Assembly: GCA_034434335.1 (NCBI GenBank)
Contig: DAOTZS010000040.1
Span: 1-25,019 of the forward strand
Length of the DNA: 25,019 nt
Source: DAOTZS01 sp034434335
GTDB lineage: Bacteria > Chloroflexota > Anaerolineae > CG2-30-64-16
Reading direction: 5' to 3'
Shown: positions 15,145-24,696 of the stretch, piece by piece
Numbering within the stretch: the first letter of the stretch is position 1
How the letters are laid out: every line of letters starts with the position of its first letter
Notes under the pieces: generated by a model
What the model saw: the letters and a program-made list of their open reading frames with translations, nothing else
Told to the model about the DNA's origin: nothing
Databases searched by the model: none
Position numbers and translations under genes: made by a program

Positions 15145-15825
15145 CTACTCTCCTATCAACGCGATAGCCCGGACAGGAGAGCCGTCCCCCTCGCGGATGC
15201 GCAGGGGCAGACAGATCAGGAACACCTCCTGGCCGGCCGGCAACTGGTCCAGGTTCGTCATCAGCTCGACTACAACCGGCGGATCAGCGGACTCGAACAG
15301 CACGACGTGCCTGTCCAGATAGGGGTTGACGGAAGGGGTGTCCACGCCCACCAGCCAGACCCGCCTTTCGTTGAGCCAGCGCATGAGCTGGGGGGTGAGC
15401 TTGGGGATTGCCTCCTTGTCGAAATACAGCGGGGTGCCCAGGTGCCGATCCCAGCCGGTGCGCAACAAGAGGCGAGCCCCGGGCCGGATGCGCCCTTCGT
15501 ACGGCGCCAGGTCAGGCACGTCTATGGCGTCGCCAGCCCCCTTGTGGCTGAGATCGATCACCAGCGCCGGCCCGATGAAGCGTTCCAGCGGCACCTGATC
15601 CAGGTTCTGGCCTTCAGGCCGCAGGTGATACGGCACGTCAACGTGCGTCCCCGCGTGACCGCACATCAGCAACAGCTTCATGTTCATGATCTCGCGGTCA
15701 CCGGCCTGACGGCCGATCTTGAAGTAGTCCAACACACCGATCTTGGGTTCTGAGGACCAGATCGGCATGTCGTGGTAGATGGGCAGGCTCAAATCCACCA
15801 AACGGCTGTATGTCTTTGCCAACAT
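15145..15825 (-). CDS. Cyclase-family metal hydrolase (kynurenine formamidase-like fold)
   Basis: A 226-aa protein of the cyclase family (Pfam 'Cyclase', which includes kynurenine formamidase and isatin hydrolase). The metal motif HAGTHVDVPYH at 57-67 is complete (His57, His61, Asp63), with DLSLPIYHDMPIW at the N-terminus and VGVDTPSV further on. These enzymes hydrolyse formamides, cyclic amides or lactone-like esters. Tryptophan-pathway partners are absent, so a formamidase role in kynurenine metabolism is not supported; lactone or cyclic amide hydrolysis within this locus is more likely. I start at 15825 because AGGAGG is placed 5 nt before it; an ATG seven codons upstream lacks that. Confidence 0.93.
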   Translation of the reverse strand: MLAKTYSRLVDLSLPIYHDMPIWSSEPKIGVLDYFKIGRQAGDREIMNMKLLLMCGHAGTHVDVPYHLRPEGQNLDQVPLERFIGPALVIDLSHKGAGDAIDVPDLAPYEGRIRPGARLLLRTGWDRHLGTPLYFDKEAIPKLTPQLMRWLNERRVWLVGVDTPSVNPYLDRHVVLFESADPPVVVELMTNLDQLPAGQEVFLICLPLRIREGDGSPVRAIALIGE

Positions 15826-15842
15826 GTTGCCTCCTGAGGAAA

Positions 15843-18230
15843 TCAAGCACCTAAGATGATCTCCACCTCGCTTGCGTCGGCAGGCAAGGGGAGGAAGGTC
15901 CGTCCGTCAGCGCTGACCCAGGCCGCGGCTGGCAGCGGCGCGCCGTCTACCTGCACGGCCTTGGGACGTGGCCCGGCGACGGCCAAGGTATGCACCCAGG
16001 GCGCTTGCGGCAGATGCACCTGCAAGCGTTCGCCTTTCCGCGTGGCTGTGTACTCCCAAGGGCGATCGTTGTCGTCATAGAGGGTGAAGGCCGCCTCCCT
16101 TTGCACGAACAGGCGAAGTTCCATCCGTTCCAACGGCCGTTCTCCTACCCATTGGGTGACCTCGCCTAAGGGCAGAAGGCTGTCGCCTCGCAGAAAGAGG
16201 GGGATGCGGTCCAGCGGGGCATGATATGAGATATGCCGCGGGCCCTGATACACTTCCCCCGTCCACCAATCCAGCCAGGGGCCGGCTGGAAGATAGACGT
16301 TCCGTTCCTCCGATTCATCAAGCACCGGCGCGACCAAGAGGGCCGGGCCGAGCATGTATTCCGTCCCCTCGTGCTGGGCGAACGGGTCGCCTTGAAATTC
16401 CAGGACGAGCGGGCGCAGCAAGGGAAGCCCCGTGCGCGAGGCCTCATGGGCCAAGGCATACAGGTAGGGGATGAGCCGATAGCGGAAGCGGGCGACCTCG
16501 CGGAAGATGCGCAGCGCCTCTGGGCCGTATTCCCACGGCTCGCGCGGCGAGGTGCCGTGGGTGCGCGCCATAGGGACCAGAAGGCCGAATTGCGCCCAGC
16601 GGATGTACAAGGCAGGCGATGGCGTCCCGACGAAGCCACCAATGTCAGTGCTCCAGTAGGCGAAACCGGAGAGGCTGTAGCCAAGGGCAGCCCAGAGTTG
16701 AGCTGCCAGGTCTTCCCAGCGACAGACGGAGTCGCCGCCCCAATTAGCCGGATAGCGCTGTGACCCTGCGCAGGCGGAGCGGCCCCAGACCAGCGCTGAT
16801 TCTTTGGAGAAGCCTGCGCAGGCTTCGTAGACGGCCCGGTTGTATAGGAGGGCATAGCGGTTATGCATCAGGGAACCGGGCGTGCCATCAAAATAAACTC
16901 CGTCGGGAGGGGCAGCCTCGCCCATGTCGGTCTTGAAAACGGCTACGCCCTGGGCCAAGAGCTCGCGATGGCGTGCTTGATACCAGGCTACGACTTGGGG
17001 GTTGGTGAAATCTACCACTGCCGTCTCGTTCTCAACGTAGTCCTTGATCAGGTAAGGTTCCCCGTCCTCGCGCCGCACAAAGTAGCCCTTGGCCGCGCCT
17101 TCGGCGTAGCGGGCCGTGCCTTTGGGCACGTAAGGTTGTTCCCACAGGCATACCTTGAAGCCCATCTCCTTGAGTTCGCGCAGCATCCCCGTAGGGTCAG
17201 GGAAAGCCTCCTCGTTCCACTCAAAGTCGCAGTGGTGATAGGGGTGCATCCAATCGGGGTCCAGGTGGATCAGGTCGGCGGGGATTCCCTCGGCCCGCAT
17301 CCGCCGGGCTACCGTCATCGCCTCGGCGCGGTTCTGGAAGGTGGCGCGTGAGACCCACAGGCCAAGGCTCCAGCGCGGCACTACCGGCGGCCGTCCCGTC
17401 AGGCGCGTGTAGTTGTACAAGATGTCCTTGAAGGACGGCCCGTAGAAGAAGAAGGCGTCTAATATAGGCTCTTCCACCTCGTAGGCGAGGGTCACGTAGG
17501 AGACACTCCCTACCTGGAAGGTGATGCGGGCCGTGGAATTAAGGAAAAGGCCGTAGCCGCGGCTGCTCAGGTAAAAGGGCACGTTCTTGTAAGCGCGCTC
17601 GGTGGTCGTGGTTACGGTGTCCACGTTCCACATCGTGATCGTGTAGCCGCGCCGATCCAAGGGGGCGAATTGCTCTCCGAAGCCGTAAATGCTCTCGTCC
17701 GGAGCTAACTTCCAGGAGTCAAAGGGAAAGACGCGCCCTTCCTGATCGGTGCGGTAGCCCAGCATGAGGGAGAAAGGATGACGCAGGCCGCCCCGATCAT
17801 CGGCCTCCGCGGTGATCCTTCTTCCTTGCCGGTCCAGCACTTCCAAGCCCCACGGGTCCAGGTTTATCAGCAGGCTGAAGGTTGCCGTTGCCAACCGCAG
17901 GCTCTTCCCTTCGTCCGCCACCTGCAGCGAAGGCGCAGGCCATTCCGCCTCCACCAGGCAAGGAGTTGTGTGCTCTGGGACCGCCGCGCCGGGGGCCATG
18001 CGCAGGCGAAAGACGGTATCGCTCAGGAAGTCAAGGCGCAGGGCTACCCGACGCCCGTCGTCTGTGCGCGCGTCCAGCCAAAGGGCACTATCTTCCCTAT
18101 GCCATGAGATGACCTGGCGCACCTGATGGAAAGCGCCGCGTTCGGGGTTGAATAGGTGGGGTAACTGGTCATGGTAGAGGTACAGGTAAGGCCGTTTGTG
18201 GGGGAAGAACGCTTCTTCAGGGTCTTTCAC
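15843..18230 (-). CDS. GH31 glycosidase, alpha-xylosidase (YicI)-like
   Basis: A 795-aa family 31 glycoside hydrolase. The catalytic nucleophile is Asp435 in VFKTDMGE and the acid/base is Asp500 in NWGGDSV, as in the E. coli alpha-xylosidase YicI, whose KTDFGE and following MHN-Y segment are also matched here (SLMHNRYALLYN). Other family features are the N-terminal beta-sandwich with YGFGEQFAPLDRRG, HLDPDWM (about 323-328) in the barrel, and C-terminal beta domains. It probably removes alpha-xylosyl, or less likely alpha-glucosyl, ends from oligosaccharides such as xyloglucan fragments. There is no signal peptide, so it would act in the cytoplasm on imported oligosaccharides, consistent with the ABC permeases in the locus. 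The start is GTG at 18230 with GGAGG 5 nt upstream, 9 nt after the preceding stop. Confidence 0.95.
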   Translation of the reverse strand: MKDPEEAFFPHKRPYLYLYHDQLPHLFNPERGAFHQVRQVISWHREDSALWLDARTDDGRRVALRLDFLSDTVFRLRMAPGAAVPEHTTPCLVEAEWPAPSLQVADEGKSLRLATATFSLLINLDPWGLEVLDRQGRRITAEADDRGGLRHPFSLMLGYRTDQEGRVFPFDSWKLAPDESIYGFGEQFAPLDRRGYTITMWNVDTVTTTTERAYKNVPFYLSSRGYGLFLNSTARITFQVGSVSYVTLAYEVEEPILDAFFFYGPSFKDILYNYTRLTGRPPVVPRWSLGLWVSRATFQNRAEAMTVARRMRAEGIPADLIHLDPDWMHPYHHCDFEWNEEAFPDPTGMLRELKEMGFKVCLWEQPYVPKGTARYAEGAAKGYFVRREDGEPYLIKDYVENETAVVDFTNPQVVAWYQARHRELLAQGVAVFKTDMGEAAPPDGVYFDGTPGSLMHNRYALLYNRAVYEACAGFSKESALVWGRSACAGSQRYPANWGGDSVCRWEDLAAQLWAALGYSLSGFAYWSTDIGGFVGTPSPALYIRWAQFGLLVPMARTHGTSPREPWEYGPEALRIFREVARFRYRLIPYLYALAHEASRTGLPLLRPLVLEFQGDPFAQHEGTEYMLGPALLVAPVLDESEERNVYLPAGPWLDWWTGEVYQGPRHISYHAPLDRIPLFLRGDSLLPLGEVTQWVGERPLERMELRLFVQREAAFTLYDDNDRPWEYTATRKGERLQVHLPQAPWVHTLAVAGPRPKAVQVDGAPLPAAAWVSADGRTFLPLPADASEVEIILGA

Positions 18231-18239
18231 GTTGGCCTC

Positions 18240-19946
18240 CTAAGATGCTCGTGAGGAGATGAACCAGAAATCCAGCGCGCCGCTATCCAGATGGATGGGC
18301 GCCAAAGCCGGCTCCGCCGTCTGCTGCATCTCCTCTCGGCGGTAGAGGGGGCCCGGCCCCTCCGTGCCGTAGAAGATGGGGACTTCCTTCTTGTCAAAGT
18401 CGGAGTAGCCCGTCCGGTCATCGTTGCCCAGGGGCTCCATTTTGATGACGGTGTCCCCCTTCCAGGTTACGCGATAGCGGTATTGCCGGAAGCCGGGGTT
18501 GCCGATGGCGACCTCCTCCTCCCAAATGGGGAGAGGATAGCGGACCCGAAGGGTTTCCCCTGGTTGTCGCTCCCCTAGTTCCAAGTAATTCCCCCAGGCC
18601 CGCGCCTGGACCTCTCCTCCGTCAGATTCCACCTGCATCTCGTGCGGGGCGACGAATTCGGGGATGCGCACCCTGACCCGACATGCCTCCCGCAGTCGGA
18701 TGGTCAGGAGACCCTGGTAAGGCTGGTAACCGCGCACCTCGGCCTGAGGGAGGAGTTTATCTATGTGCAGGTTCACCGACAGGGAGCCATCGGCGAAGCG
18801 CGCGGCGTTCTTCCACACGATGAAGAAGGCGTGGGTTCCTGAGCCGCCGCAGCAGTTTTGGAAAGCGCGGGTTTTGTCTCGCAGTTCTGGCCCTCCCCAA
18901 TGGGCGTTCAAGGTCTCCCTGGCAGCCAGGATATGGGTGGGAGAACTCCAGCCGGCGTATCCCCCCACCATCCTTTCCCCCACATCTCGCCAAGTGAATT
19001 GCGACGTGTCTTCCTTGGTTGGGTCCGACCTCAGCCATGACACGTCGGTAACCTGGCTCTCCACCAGGTGATTCCGCGCGACCCGTTCCACGTCTCCCCA
19101 GTATTCGGGGTGACCGTGGTTCGCTAACGTCACCGCCAGTCCCAAGTAGTCCATCAGCGCGCAGGTCTCGCAAGAGATGATGTCCCCCTTGCGGCCTATC
19201 GCCTCCGGCATGAAGCCGAAGCGCGTGGACTCCGAACGCACGTACCGGTAGAGCGCGTCCACGCGGCTATACATGACGGGATCGCCGACGTGGAGGGCAT
19301 AATCGGCGGCTCCAACCAGCGAGCGGAGGTTCCCATGCATGTGGCCGCCGTGCCGGAAGGTGTTGTCGGGCGTGAAAAGGGGCGACTCGTTGAAGATCTT
19401 ACGCGCCATTCTTCCCGCTAATTGCAAGGCCGGCTCACAGTCCATGTAGCGCGCACAAACCATCAGGGGCTTGATGATAAATCCGCTCCAGAAGCCGGGG
19501 CTGGTTACGCTCTTCTCTACCAGGGAGTTGACCATCTTGAAGATGACTTGGCGGAGCGGTTTCTCTCGGTTATCCAGATAAGCCGTTACTAGCGCGTACA
19601 GGGTCAACGCCTGGTCCCCTATGTCGGCCACATGTTCCGAATAGTTCGTCTTGGGTCGGAAGAGAAGGCCCGATGCCGGGTCTATATAGGAGAGGATCTT
19701 GCGGTACCAGGTCTTTTCTATGGGGACTTCCTCGCCCGTCATGTATCTCGCCATGATCGCAGCCTGGAATTGCCTGGACATCACGTCGCCGAAGTCTGGC
19801 CAGTCGTGGGCGGCTTCGGCCGGGTCGGTCCAGAAGACATTGAAATAGGGGAGTCCGTCCTTGTCCACCATCCGGGTCAGGTAGTTGAAATTGCGCCGAA
19901 CGTACGTTTCTAGGGCAAAGGTTTGAAGGGGATGATCGGTTGCCAT
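18240..19946 (-). CDS. GH127-like (DUF1680) beta-L-arabinofuranosidase-type protein
   Basis: A 568-aa protein with an alpha/alpha-barrel pattern, and two motifs that match the zinc/cysteine active site of GH127 beta-L-arabinofuranosidase (HypBA1): CETC (Glu260, Cys262) and NCCGG (Cys365, Cys366). In HypBA1 the equivalents are Glu338, Cys340, Cys417 and Cys418, with a cysteine as nucleophile. The residues HMHGNLRSLVGAADYAL and the C-terminal beta-rich part also suit the family. It probably removes beta-L-arabinofuranosyl residues, though related families (GH146 and others) share this architecture. No signal peptide. The start at 19946 (MATDHPLQ) follows a strong GGAGGT; an ATG eight codons upstream overlaps that site. 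Confidence 0.85.
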   Translation of the reverse strand: MATDHPLQTFALETYVRRNFNYLTRMVDKDGLPYFNVFWTDPAEAAHDWPDFGDVMSRQFQAAIMARYMTGEEVPIEKTWYRKILSYIDPASGLLFRPKTNYSEHVADIGDQALTLYALVTAYLDNREKPLRQVIFKMVNSLVEKSVTSPGFWSGFIIKPLMVCARYMDCEPALQLAGRMARKIFNESPLFTPDNTFRHGGHMHGNLRSLVGAADYALHVGDPVMYSRVDALYRYVRSESTRFGFMPEAIGRKGDIISCETCALMDYLGLAVTLANHGHPEYWGDVERVARNHLVESQVTDVSWLRSDPTKEDTSQFTWRDVGERMVGGYAGWSSPTHILAARETLNAHWGGPELRDKTRAFQNCCGGSGTHAFFIVWKNAARFADGSLSVNLHIDKLLPQAEVRGYQPYQGLLTIRLREACRVRVRIPEFVAPHEMQVESDGGEVQARAWGNYLELGERQPGETLRVRYPLPIWEEEVAIGNPGFRQYRYRVTWKGDTVIKMEPLGNDDRTGYSDFDKKEVPIFYGTEGPGPLYRREEMQQTAEPALAPIHLDSGALDFWFISSRAS

Positions 19947-19970
19947 CTTCGCACCTCCTTTCGGATGCAT

Positions 19971-20305
19971 CTAGATGAACGTCAGGACGATCTTGTTGGC
20001 CTCTTTTTCCCAAATCACCTCAAATCTCCCTTGCGTGGTTGGGCCTTCCACGATGGTCGCTTGGCCTAGGATTTAGCACCTGGGTCTTATCGCCGACGAC
20101 GGCGACCGCCACGCGCGGAGCGCGCCGGATGTGTGAGACGTATTGAGTGCGCTCGCGGGCCACGATGTAAAGCGGCCTCCCCGTCGTATTCGTGCCACAC
20201 CGGCACCACGTAGGGGCCGCCGTCCTGGCGCACGGTTCCCAGCATAGCCAGGTACGGTTGCGCCAGGAACGCCTTGAGTTCTTCGGGGGTTAAGCCGCGT
20301 CCCAT
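19971..20305 (-). pseudogene. PPOX/split-barrel F420- or FMN-binding protein gene, two frameshifts
   Basis: The first half (ATG at 20305) reads MGRGLTPEELKAFLAQPYLA followed by MLGTVRQDGGPYVVPVWHEYDGE, a typical pyridoxamine 5'-phosphate oxidase/split-barrel start. The frame then breaks near 20173-20181 (one extra base): the neighbouring frame continues LYIVARERTQYVSHIRRAPR to VVGDKTQVL. It breaks again at the TTT run 20072-20074 (one extra base), after which ILGQATIVEGPTTQGRFEV runs to a stop at 19971. Removing both bases gives exactly 110 codons and a coherent family member. As read, the product ends as an arginine-rich nonsense tail at 20087. Either the gene is decayed or the sequence has indel errors. 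It overlaps the DUF362 3' end by 16 nt. Confidence 0.82.
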
Positions 20306-21335
20306 GCCTCTTCTTCCCCTAAGATATCGCGGATCACCCTGAACGGCGGCTTTGCCCTCACGCTGTCCAGGTCCTCACACGGCACGATGGTCTCATCGGC
20401 CACCGTGTAGATGCGCAGTTGCGACAGGTCGTTGCATCCCAGGCCGATTTCGGCGGCGACGCGCAAATAGATGAGACGCTGCGGATCAAAACCCATCAGG
20501 TAGCTGGCGACGCTGTCCACCGCCACCATGTTGACGCCGGCGATGACCATGCCCAGCGAGAAGTTCCGGCCCCGGTTGAAGCCGGTGCCATCCCGGCCGA
20601 CGATTCCTTCCACCGGATCACCTGGGCCAGGTCGGCCAGGCGCCGTGCCAGCCCCTCCTGCCAGCGCTCGTGGAGGGCTTCGTCCATCCACTCGTGGCGG
20701 GGCCGGTGATCCTGGCGCAGATGCGCGGGCAGTTCCTGCCAGGCCTGCGCACAATAGTGCCGATCGAAAACATCATCCAGCCCCATCAGGTTCTTCAGGC
20801 AGAGGGAGGTGATAGCCAGGTTGTGGGTCTTGAGCTTGGGCACGTTGATCAGCACCGTGTCGGATGCCACGGCATAGCGGCTGACGTTGCGCATCGGATG
20901 CACCAGAGGCCGTGGGACGGGCTTCTTGACGCAGTAACGCGTATGGGGGCAGCGCAATTTGGCCCCCGTCTGCGCCGCGATCTCGGGATAGCCCGTGCCA
21001 CGCCAATGCCGCGGGGTGAAATCGTCGCTATCGCGCGGGTCCTCCACGATATAGATGCCACCTGGCCGGGCACCATGTTCGCGCACATACTCGATGAGCC
21101 CACCCACGAAAGCGGGATGGGTGGTGATCCCCGTCTCAGGATCCGCGAAGTGCTCGCCCGAAGTAACGTTAGGCTTGAAAACCACCTTCTCGCCCTCCAG
21201 GGCTACCTGCATCACGCTCAGCACTTCGCGGGCGGCGCGGGCAAACTCAGCCCAAGCAGGTGCGGCAGGGACAGCAGTTCGGTAGACCAATACAGCATCA
21301 GGGTCATCAAGCAGCGGGTTCAGCTTGAGAGCCAT
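20290..21335 (-). pseudogene. DUF362-domain protein gene, one frameshift
   Basis: The 5' part (ATG at 21335) encodes MALKLNPLLDDPDAVLVYRT with VVFKPNVTSGEHFADPETGI and VLINVPKLKTHNLAITSLCLKN, the DUF362 hallmark. After DLAQVI near 20616 the frame turns to nonsense, while the adjacent frame continues PVEGIVGRDGTGFNRG, SLGMVIAGVNMVAVDSVASY and LMGFDPQRLIYL to a stop at 20290. A single missing base in a G run at 20615-20616 (ATCCGG for ATCCCGG on the coding strand) would restore a 348-aa protein of normal length. DUF362 proteins are of uncertain function, some linked to iron-sulfur proteins. Truncation by mutation and sequencing error are both possible; the coding quality on both sides argues that the lesion is recent or artificial. 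Confidence 0.85.
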
Positions 21336-21363
21336 CGTCAGCTTCCGTTAGTACGTCCGGGTG

Positions 21364-23589
21364 TCAAAGCGCCTTCCTGGCGTCGGGGTCCAGGGTCTCG
21401 AGAAGGCCAGCATCGCCGGTATAGAACAGCGCGGTAGAGGCCTTGGGCAGGATCACCTCAAAATGGTCCGTGTCCCGTGCCACCACGCGCTCGGCAAAGA
21501 GATCGTACACTACCTCCACCTGTTTGGGGAGGCGGAAGGTGCGCTCACCGCCGCCGGCCGTGTGAACGGCCAACAGGTGCGGGGTGGCGTAGAGCACATC
21601 GCCGGCATCGCTGTAGAGATGCACTTCTGCGAAGCGCGCCAGCCCGCGCAAGACGGGCGCCGGCAGGTTGGGCGCCGCACAATACACCGAAGTCCATCCT
21701 GGGAAGACCTTAACCCCAAACCCAGGCCGGCAACGGCCTTGCGAGTACACCACATTGCCCAGAATGACAGCATCAGGATCATCCAGGTGGAAGAGCGGGC
21801 CTAAGCGGCTGTTGGTGCCCCAGAACAGGTCCTGTGGCAGCCCCTGGGTGATCGGGTGTTCGAAGTTGGTAATGTGCATCAGGGGGCCCCAGGGGTGCTC
21901 TCCCATCTCGAAGCGAAAGCCGGTCAGGTCAGCCATGTTGGCCAGGGACAGGTCGTGCTGGATGTAGCCGGCCGCGTAGAGCCAGACCGCCACGCGGCCA
22001 TCGCGACACACCTGCCGCTTGAGGGCCTCCCGCCGCGCGGGGTCGAGGTGGAAGGGGTTGAGAAAGATATAGAGCTTGTAAGGCCGCACCCGCCCCTCGA
22101 TCAGGTCCTGGAGCAAATAGGTGTCAAATGGTGCGCCCATCCTGGGCAGACCCCACAGCCGCTGTTGGAAGATCAGCGGCAGGTCCAGCTCGTTGCGCAG
22201 GGATTCGTAGAAGAAGCTCTCATCATCCACCAGGACCGCCACCTCGGCGCTGGGAGCTCGGTCCAACTGCAAAGCAAAGGCGCCCAGTTCCTGGAAGCGG
22301 CGCAGCAGAGGCCGGAAGGCCGGCTGCTGCGCCAGCTCAATATGGGGGGTGGTTGGGTCACCTCCGGCCAGCCACCAGATGCCGTGGCCGTGGGTGAGCA
22401 CATAAGCGAAATTGCGCTGCAGCACGGCCACGCTCTCGGCCAGGGTATCCACTTTGCCGTAGTTGGGGTGATCGTGCCTGGTCAGATGGGTGCGGCTATC
22501 TTCTTCAAAGATATACAACTTGCCGTGCAGGCGGACCGACTCGGAAGGCAGCATGCTCGGCCCCTCACCGCCGATGCCGCGAAAACCGTAGCTGTATGGG
22601 CTGACCAGGAAGTCCACATAGGGCGACTCCAGGATGCGCCGCAGGCCCAGGTGCCCACTGCGTTGGTAGGATGAGTACTCGCTATCGCTGCCCTCGGCGA
22701 AGAAACCGGAGTTCCAGGCCAGTTCCATCAGATAACCGAAGAAGGCGCCGGCCAGGGCCTGCCCTCCTGTAGCTTCTTTGACCGTGCGGCAGAAGTCAAC
22801 GACCAGGTCGCCGCACAGGTCGGCCAGGCAACGATAATAGTCAATAACCCGCTGTTCGCGGGCCGGATTGCGGAAGGTGAAAGCCGTTGTGGAGAGCTGA
22901 GCCGAGGCGGGTGGCACCTCAGCGGCCTCAAAGGTTGCATAAGGATCCGCCCAGGCGGCACGAAGGGCGACGACGTCATCCTTGTAGGTCTGCCGCAGCC
23001 AGGCCCGGAAGTGCTCCTGCATGGGCCGGCTGTAGTCCCCGCAGAAGGCGGCCATGGCCGAGGCCTTGACCCACTCGCCCGTGCCGCCCGCGCCGGTCTG
23101 GTAGGCGATGACGCGCTCGGCCAGGCCGATGGCTTGCAGGTGGGCAATCAGCGCCCGCAAGTACTCCTTGGCCTGGTTGCGCCAGACGACAGAGGCAAAG
23201 GACTGCGCCATGCGCCTGCCATCCGATGTCAATTCGCACTCATCCGGGTACAACGCCTGCCACCAGGCCGGCATCTCCAGGTGGATACGCAAATGAAAGC
23301 GCGCCTGGGGGTCGGCGGCCAGCAAACGGCCGAAGCGGGCCTCAAGGGTGGAGAAGTCGTAGGGTTCAGACCGGCCATCAGCAGGGCCGCACCAGTCGGG
23401 TGGCCGGCCATAGGTGCCCATGTCGAAGGTAAACAGGTGGATGCCGGCCTCGCCATAGTAGCGGGCGCACTCTGCCAGGGGGTAACGATCGGGGGCCGGT
23501 GGGCTGCCCCACATCAGGCCGTAAAAGGTGGGCTTGCCATCCAGGAAAAGGGTCGGCGTGCCGTTGTGCACCCTGATTTGGGCCGTCAT
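21364..23589 (-). CDS. Clan GH-A (GH42-like) glycosidase-type protein
   Basis: A 741-aa protein with a TIM-barrel domain (about 1-400) followed by a Rossmann/amidotransferase-like domain (about 420-630) and a C-terminal beta domain, the layout of GH42 beta-galactosidases. Glu172 in GGTGEWVKAS is the likely acid/base, and Glu360 or Glu361 in KLYIFEEDSRTHL the likely nucleophile. YVDFLVSPYSYGFRG precedes the nucleophile strand, as in related barrels. Overall similarity to classic GH42 looks low by eye, so substrate (a beta-galactoside, arabinoside or other) is open. No signal peptide. The start ATG has GAGGAGA upstream. It lies 149 nt downstream of the permease gene, and 28 nt upstream of the DUF362 gene. 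Confidence 0.78.
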   Translation of the reverse strand: MTAQIRVHNGTPTLFLDGKPTFYGLMWGSPPAPDRYPLAECARYYGEAGIHLFTFDMGTYGRPPDWCGPADGRSEPYDFSTLEARFGRLLAADPQARFHLRIHLEMPAWWQALYPDECELTSDGRRMAQSFASVVWRNQAKEYLRALIAHLQAIGLAERVIAYQTGAGGTGEWVKASAMAAFCGDYSRPMQEHFRAWLRQTYKDDVVALRAAWADPYATFEAAEVPPASAQLSTTAFTFRNPAREQRVIDYYRCLADLCGDLVVDFCRTVKEATGGQALAGAFFGYLMELAWNSGFFAEGSDSEYSSYQRSGHLGLRRILESPYVDFLVSPYSYGFRGIGGEGPSMLPSESVRLHGKLYIFEEDSRTHLTRHDHPNYGKVDTLAESVAVLQRNFAYVLTHGHGIWWLAGGDPTTPHIELAQQPAFRPLLRRFQELGAFALQLDRAPSAEVAVLVDDESFFYESLRNELDLPLIFQQRLWGLPRMGAPFDTYLLQDLIEGRVRPYKLYIFLNPFHLDPARREALKRQVCRDGRVAVWLYAAGYIQHDLSLANMADLTGFRFEMGEHPWGPLMHITNFEHPITQGLPQDLFWGTNSRLGPLFHLDDPDAVILGNVVYSQGRCRPGFGVKVFPGWTSVYCAAPNLPAPVLRGLARFAEVHLYSDAGDVLYATPHLLAVHTAGGGERTFRLPKQVEVVYDLFAERVVARDTDHFEVILPKASTALFYTGDAGLLETLDPDARKAL

Positions 23590-23738
23590 TCAGGTCTCTC
23601 CTCAAGGGTATGTAACATCGGGATAGAACCTCCGCCGCTTGGGAGGAGGCGTCTGTGCACAGGATCTGAACTGGGCCTGGGAACTTACCTGGAGCGAACG
23701 GGGAAAGCGCAATGTCGCGTCTCCTTGTGATGCTGATG

Positions 23739-24686
23739 CTAGCCTTTCAGACCGGTGAGGGTGATGCCAGAGACGAGGCGCCGCTGGAAGATGACGAACA
23801 CCAAGATCGTAGGTAAGGCGGCGATGATCAGGCCAGCGAACAGCATCTGCATGCGCATGCCGGTCGGGTCCTGATAGGCTGAGCCGTACTCAAAGGAATA
23901 GCTGCGAGAGAAGTTGTAGAGCGCCAGTTGCAAGGTCCACTTGTCCGGCACGTTCAGGAAGATCAGAGGACCGATGAGGTCGTTCCAAACCCCCAAGAAG
24001 GTGAAGAGGGCGTAAGTCGCCATCGCCGGCACGGCGAGGGGAAAAACGACGCGGGTGACAACCTGAAACTCGCTCGCTCCATCTATGCGGGCAGCCTCTA
24101 AGAGCGCGTCGGGGATGGTGCTGATGAATTGACGCATCAGAAAGATGCCGAACACCCCCGTCAGCGATGGCAAGATCAAGGCCCAGTGGGTGTTGAGCAG
24201 ATGCCACCGGTGGAACATCACGTATTTGGTAACCAGCGTCACCTCGCCGGGCAAAATGATGGTGAGAAGAAGCAAGGTGAAGAAAAATTGTTTACCGGGA
24301 AAGTCGCGCTTGGCGAACGCGTAGGCGGCGAGGCCGTTCAGGAGGGTGCTGGAGACGACGATGGCCACCACCAGGATCAGGGTGTTCTTAAAGCCGACGA
24401 GGATCGCATTCTCCGTGTAGCCACCAAAAGAAGCCGAAGGGAGCTTCGTGCTGAGAATATTACGGTAGGGTTCCAGGTTGAAAGCGCTGGGCAGAAGATC
24501 TAGGTTCTGCCGGTCAAACCTGTAGAACGGCTCCCGCAGGGACGAGATGAGCATGTAGTAGAAGGGGAACAGCACGAATACCGCCATCACCGTGAGCCCC
24601 AGGTACAGAAGCCCTTGGTTGAACCAACGTCGTCGGTGCCAACCACCGCGGAAGCCAGGCGCAGGCTTGTTGAGAGTCGTTTGCAT
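23739..24686 (-). CDS. ABC sugar transporter permease, MalG type
   Basis: A 315-aa inner-membrane permease of the carbohydrate uptake (CUT1) class. Six membrane segments are visible, starting at LLYLGLTVMAVFVLFPFYY, and the EAA loop that contacts the ATPase reads EAARIDGASEFQVVTRVVFP with the conserved G. The C-terminus ends in RRLVSGITLTGLKG, as in MalG/UgpE/LacG proteins. The start at 24686 (MQTTLNK) has a GAGGGTGA site 5 nt away; an earlier ATG at 24704 has none. The partner permease stops 10 nt upstream. It probably imports the oligosaccharide acted on by the glycosidases that follow. The binding protein and ATPase genes are not in the window. Confidence 0.95.
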   Translation of the reverse strand: MQTTLNKPAPGFRGGWHRRRWFNQGLLYLGLTVMAVFVLFPFYYMLISSLREPFYRFDRQNLDLLPSAFNLEPYRNILSTKLPSASFGGYTENAILVGFKNTLILVVAIVVSSTLLNGLAAYAFAKRDFPGKQFFFTLLLLTIILPGEVTLVTKYVMFHRWHLLNTHWALILPSLTGVFGIFLMRQFISTIPDALLEAARIDGASEFQVVTRVVFPLAVPAMATYALFTFLGVWNDLIGPLIFLNVPDKWTLQLALYNFSRSYSFEYGSAYQDPTGMRMQMLFAGLIIAALPTILVFVIFQRRLVSGITLTGLKG

Positions 24687-24696
24687 CGGTTCACCC

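Noticed and set aside
13732..15753. A 673-codon plus-strand open frame
   Set aside because: It runs antisense to the MBL, Gfo/Idh/MocA and cyclase genes, which have complete active-site motifs and coupled starts; the translated sequence shows no domain.
15145..15825. Kynurenine formamidase (kynB) assignment
   Set aside because: The cyclase metal motif is shared by several enzyme types and no tryptophan-degradation genes are near, so a specific symbol is not supported.
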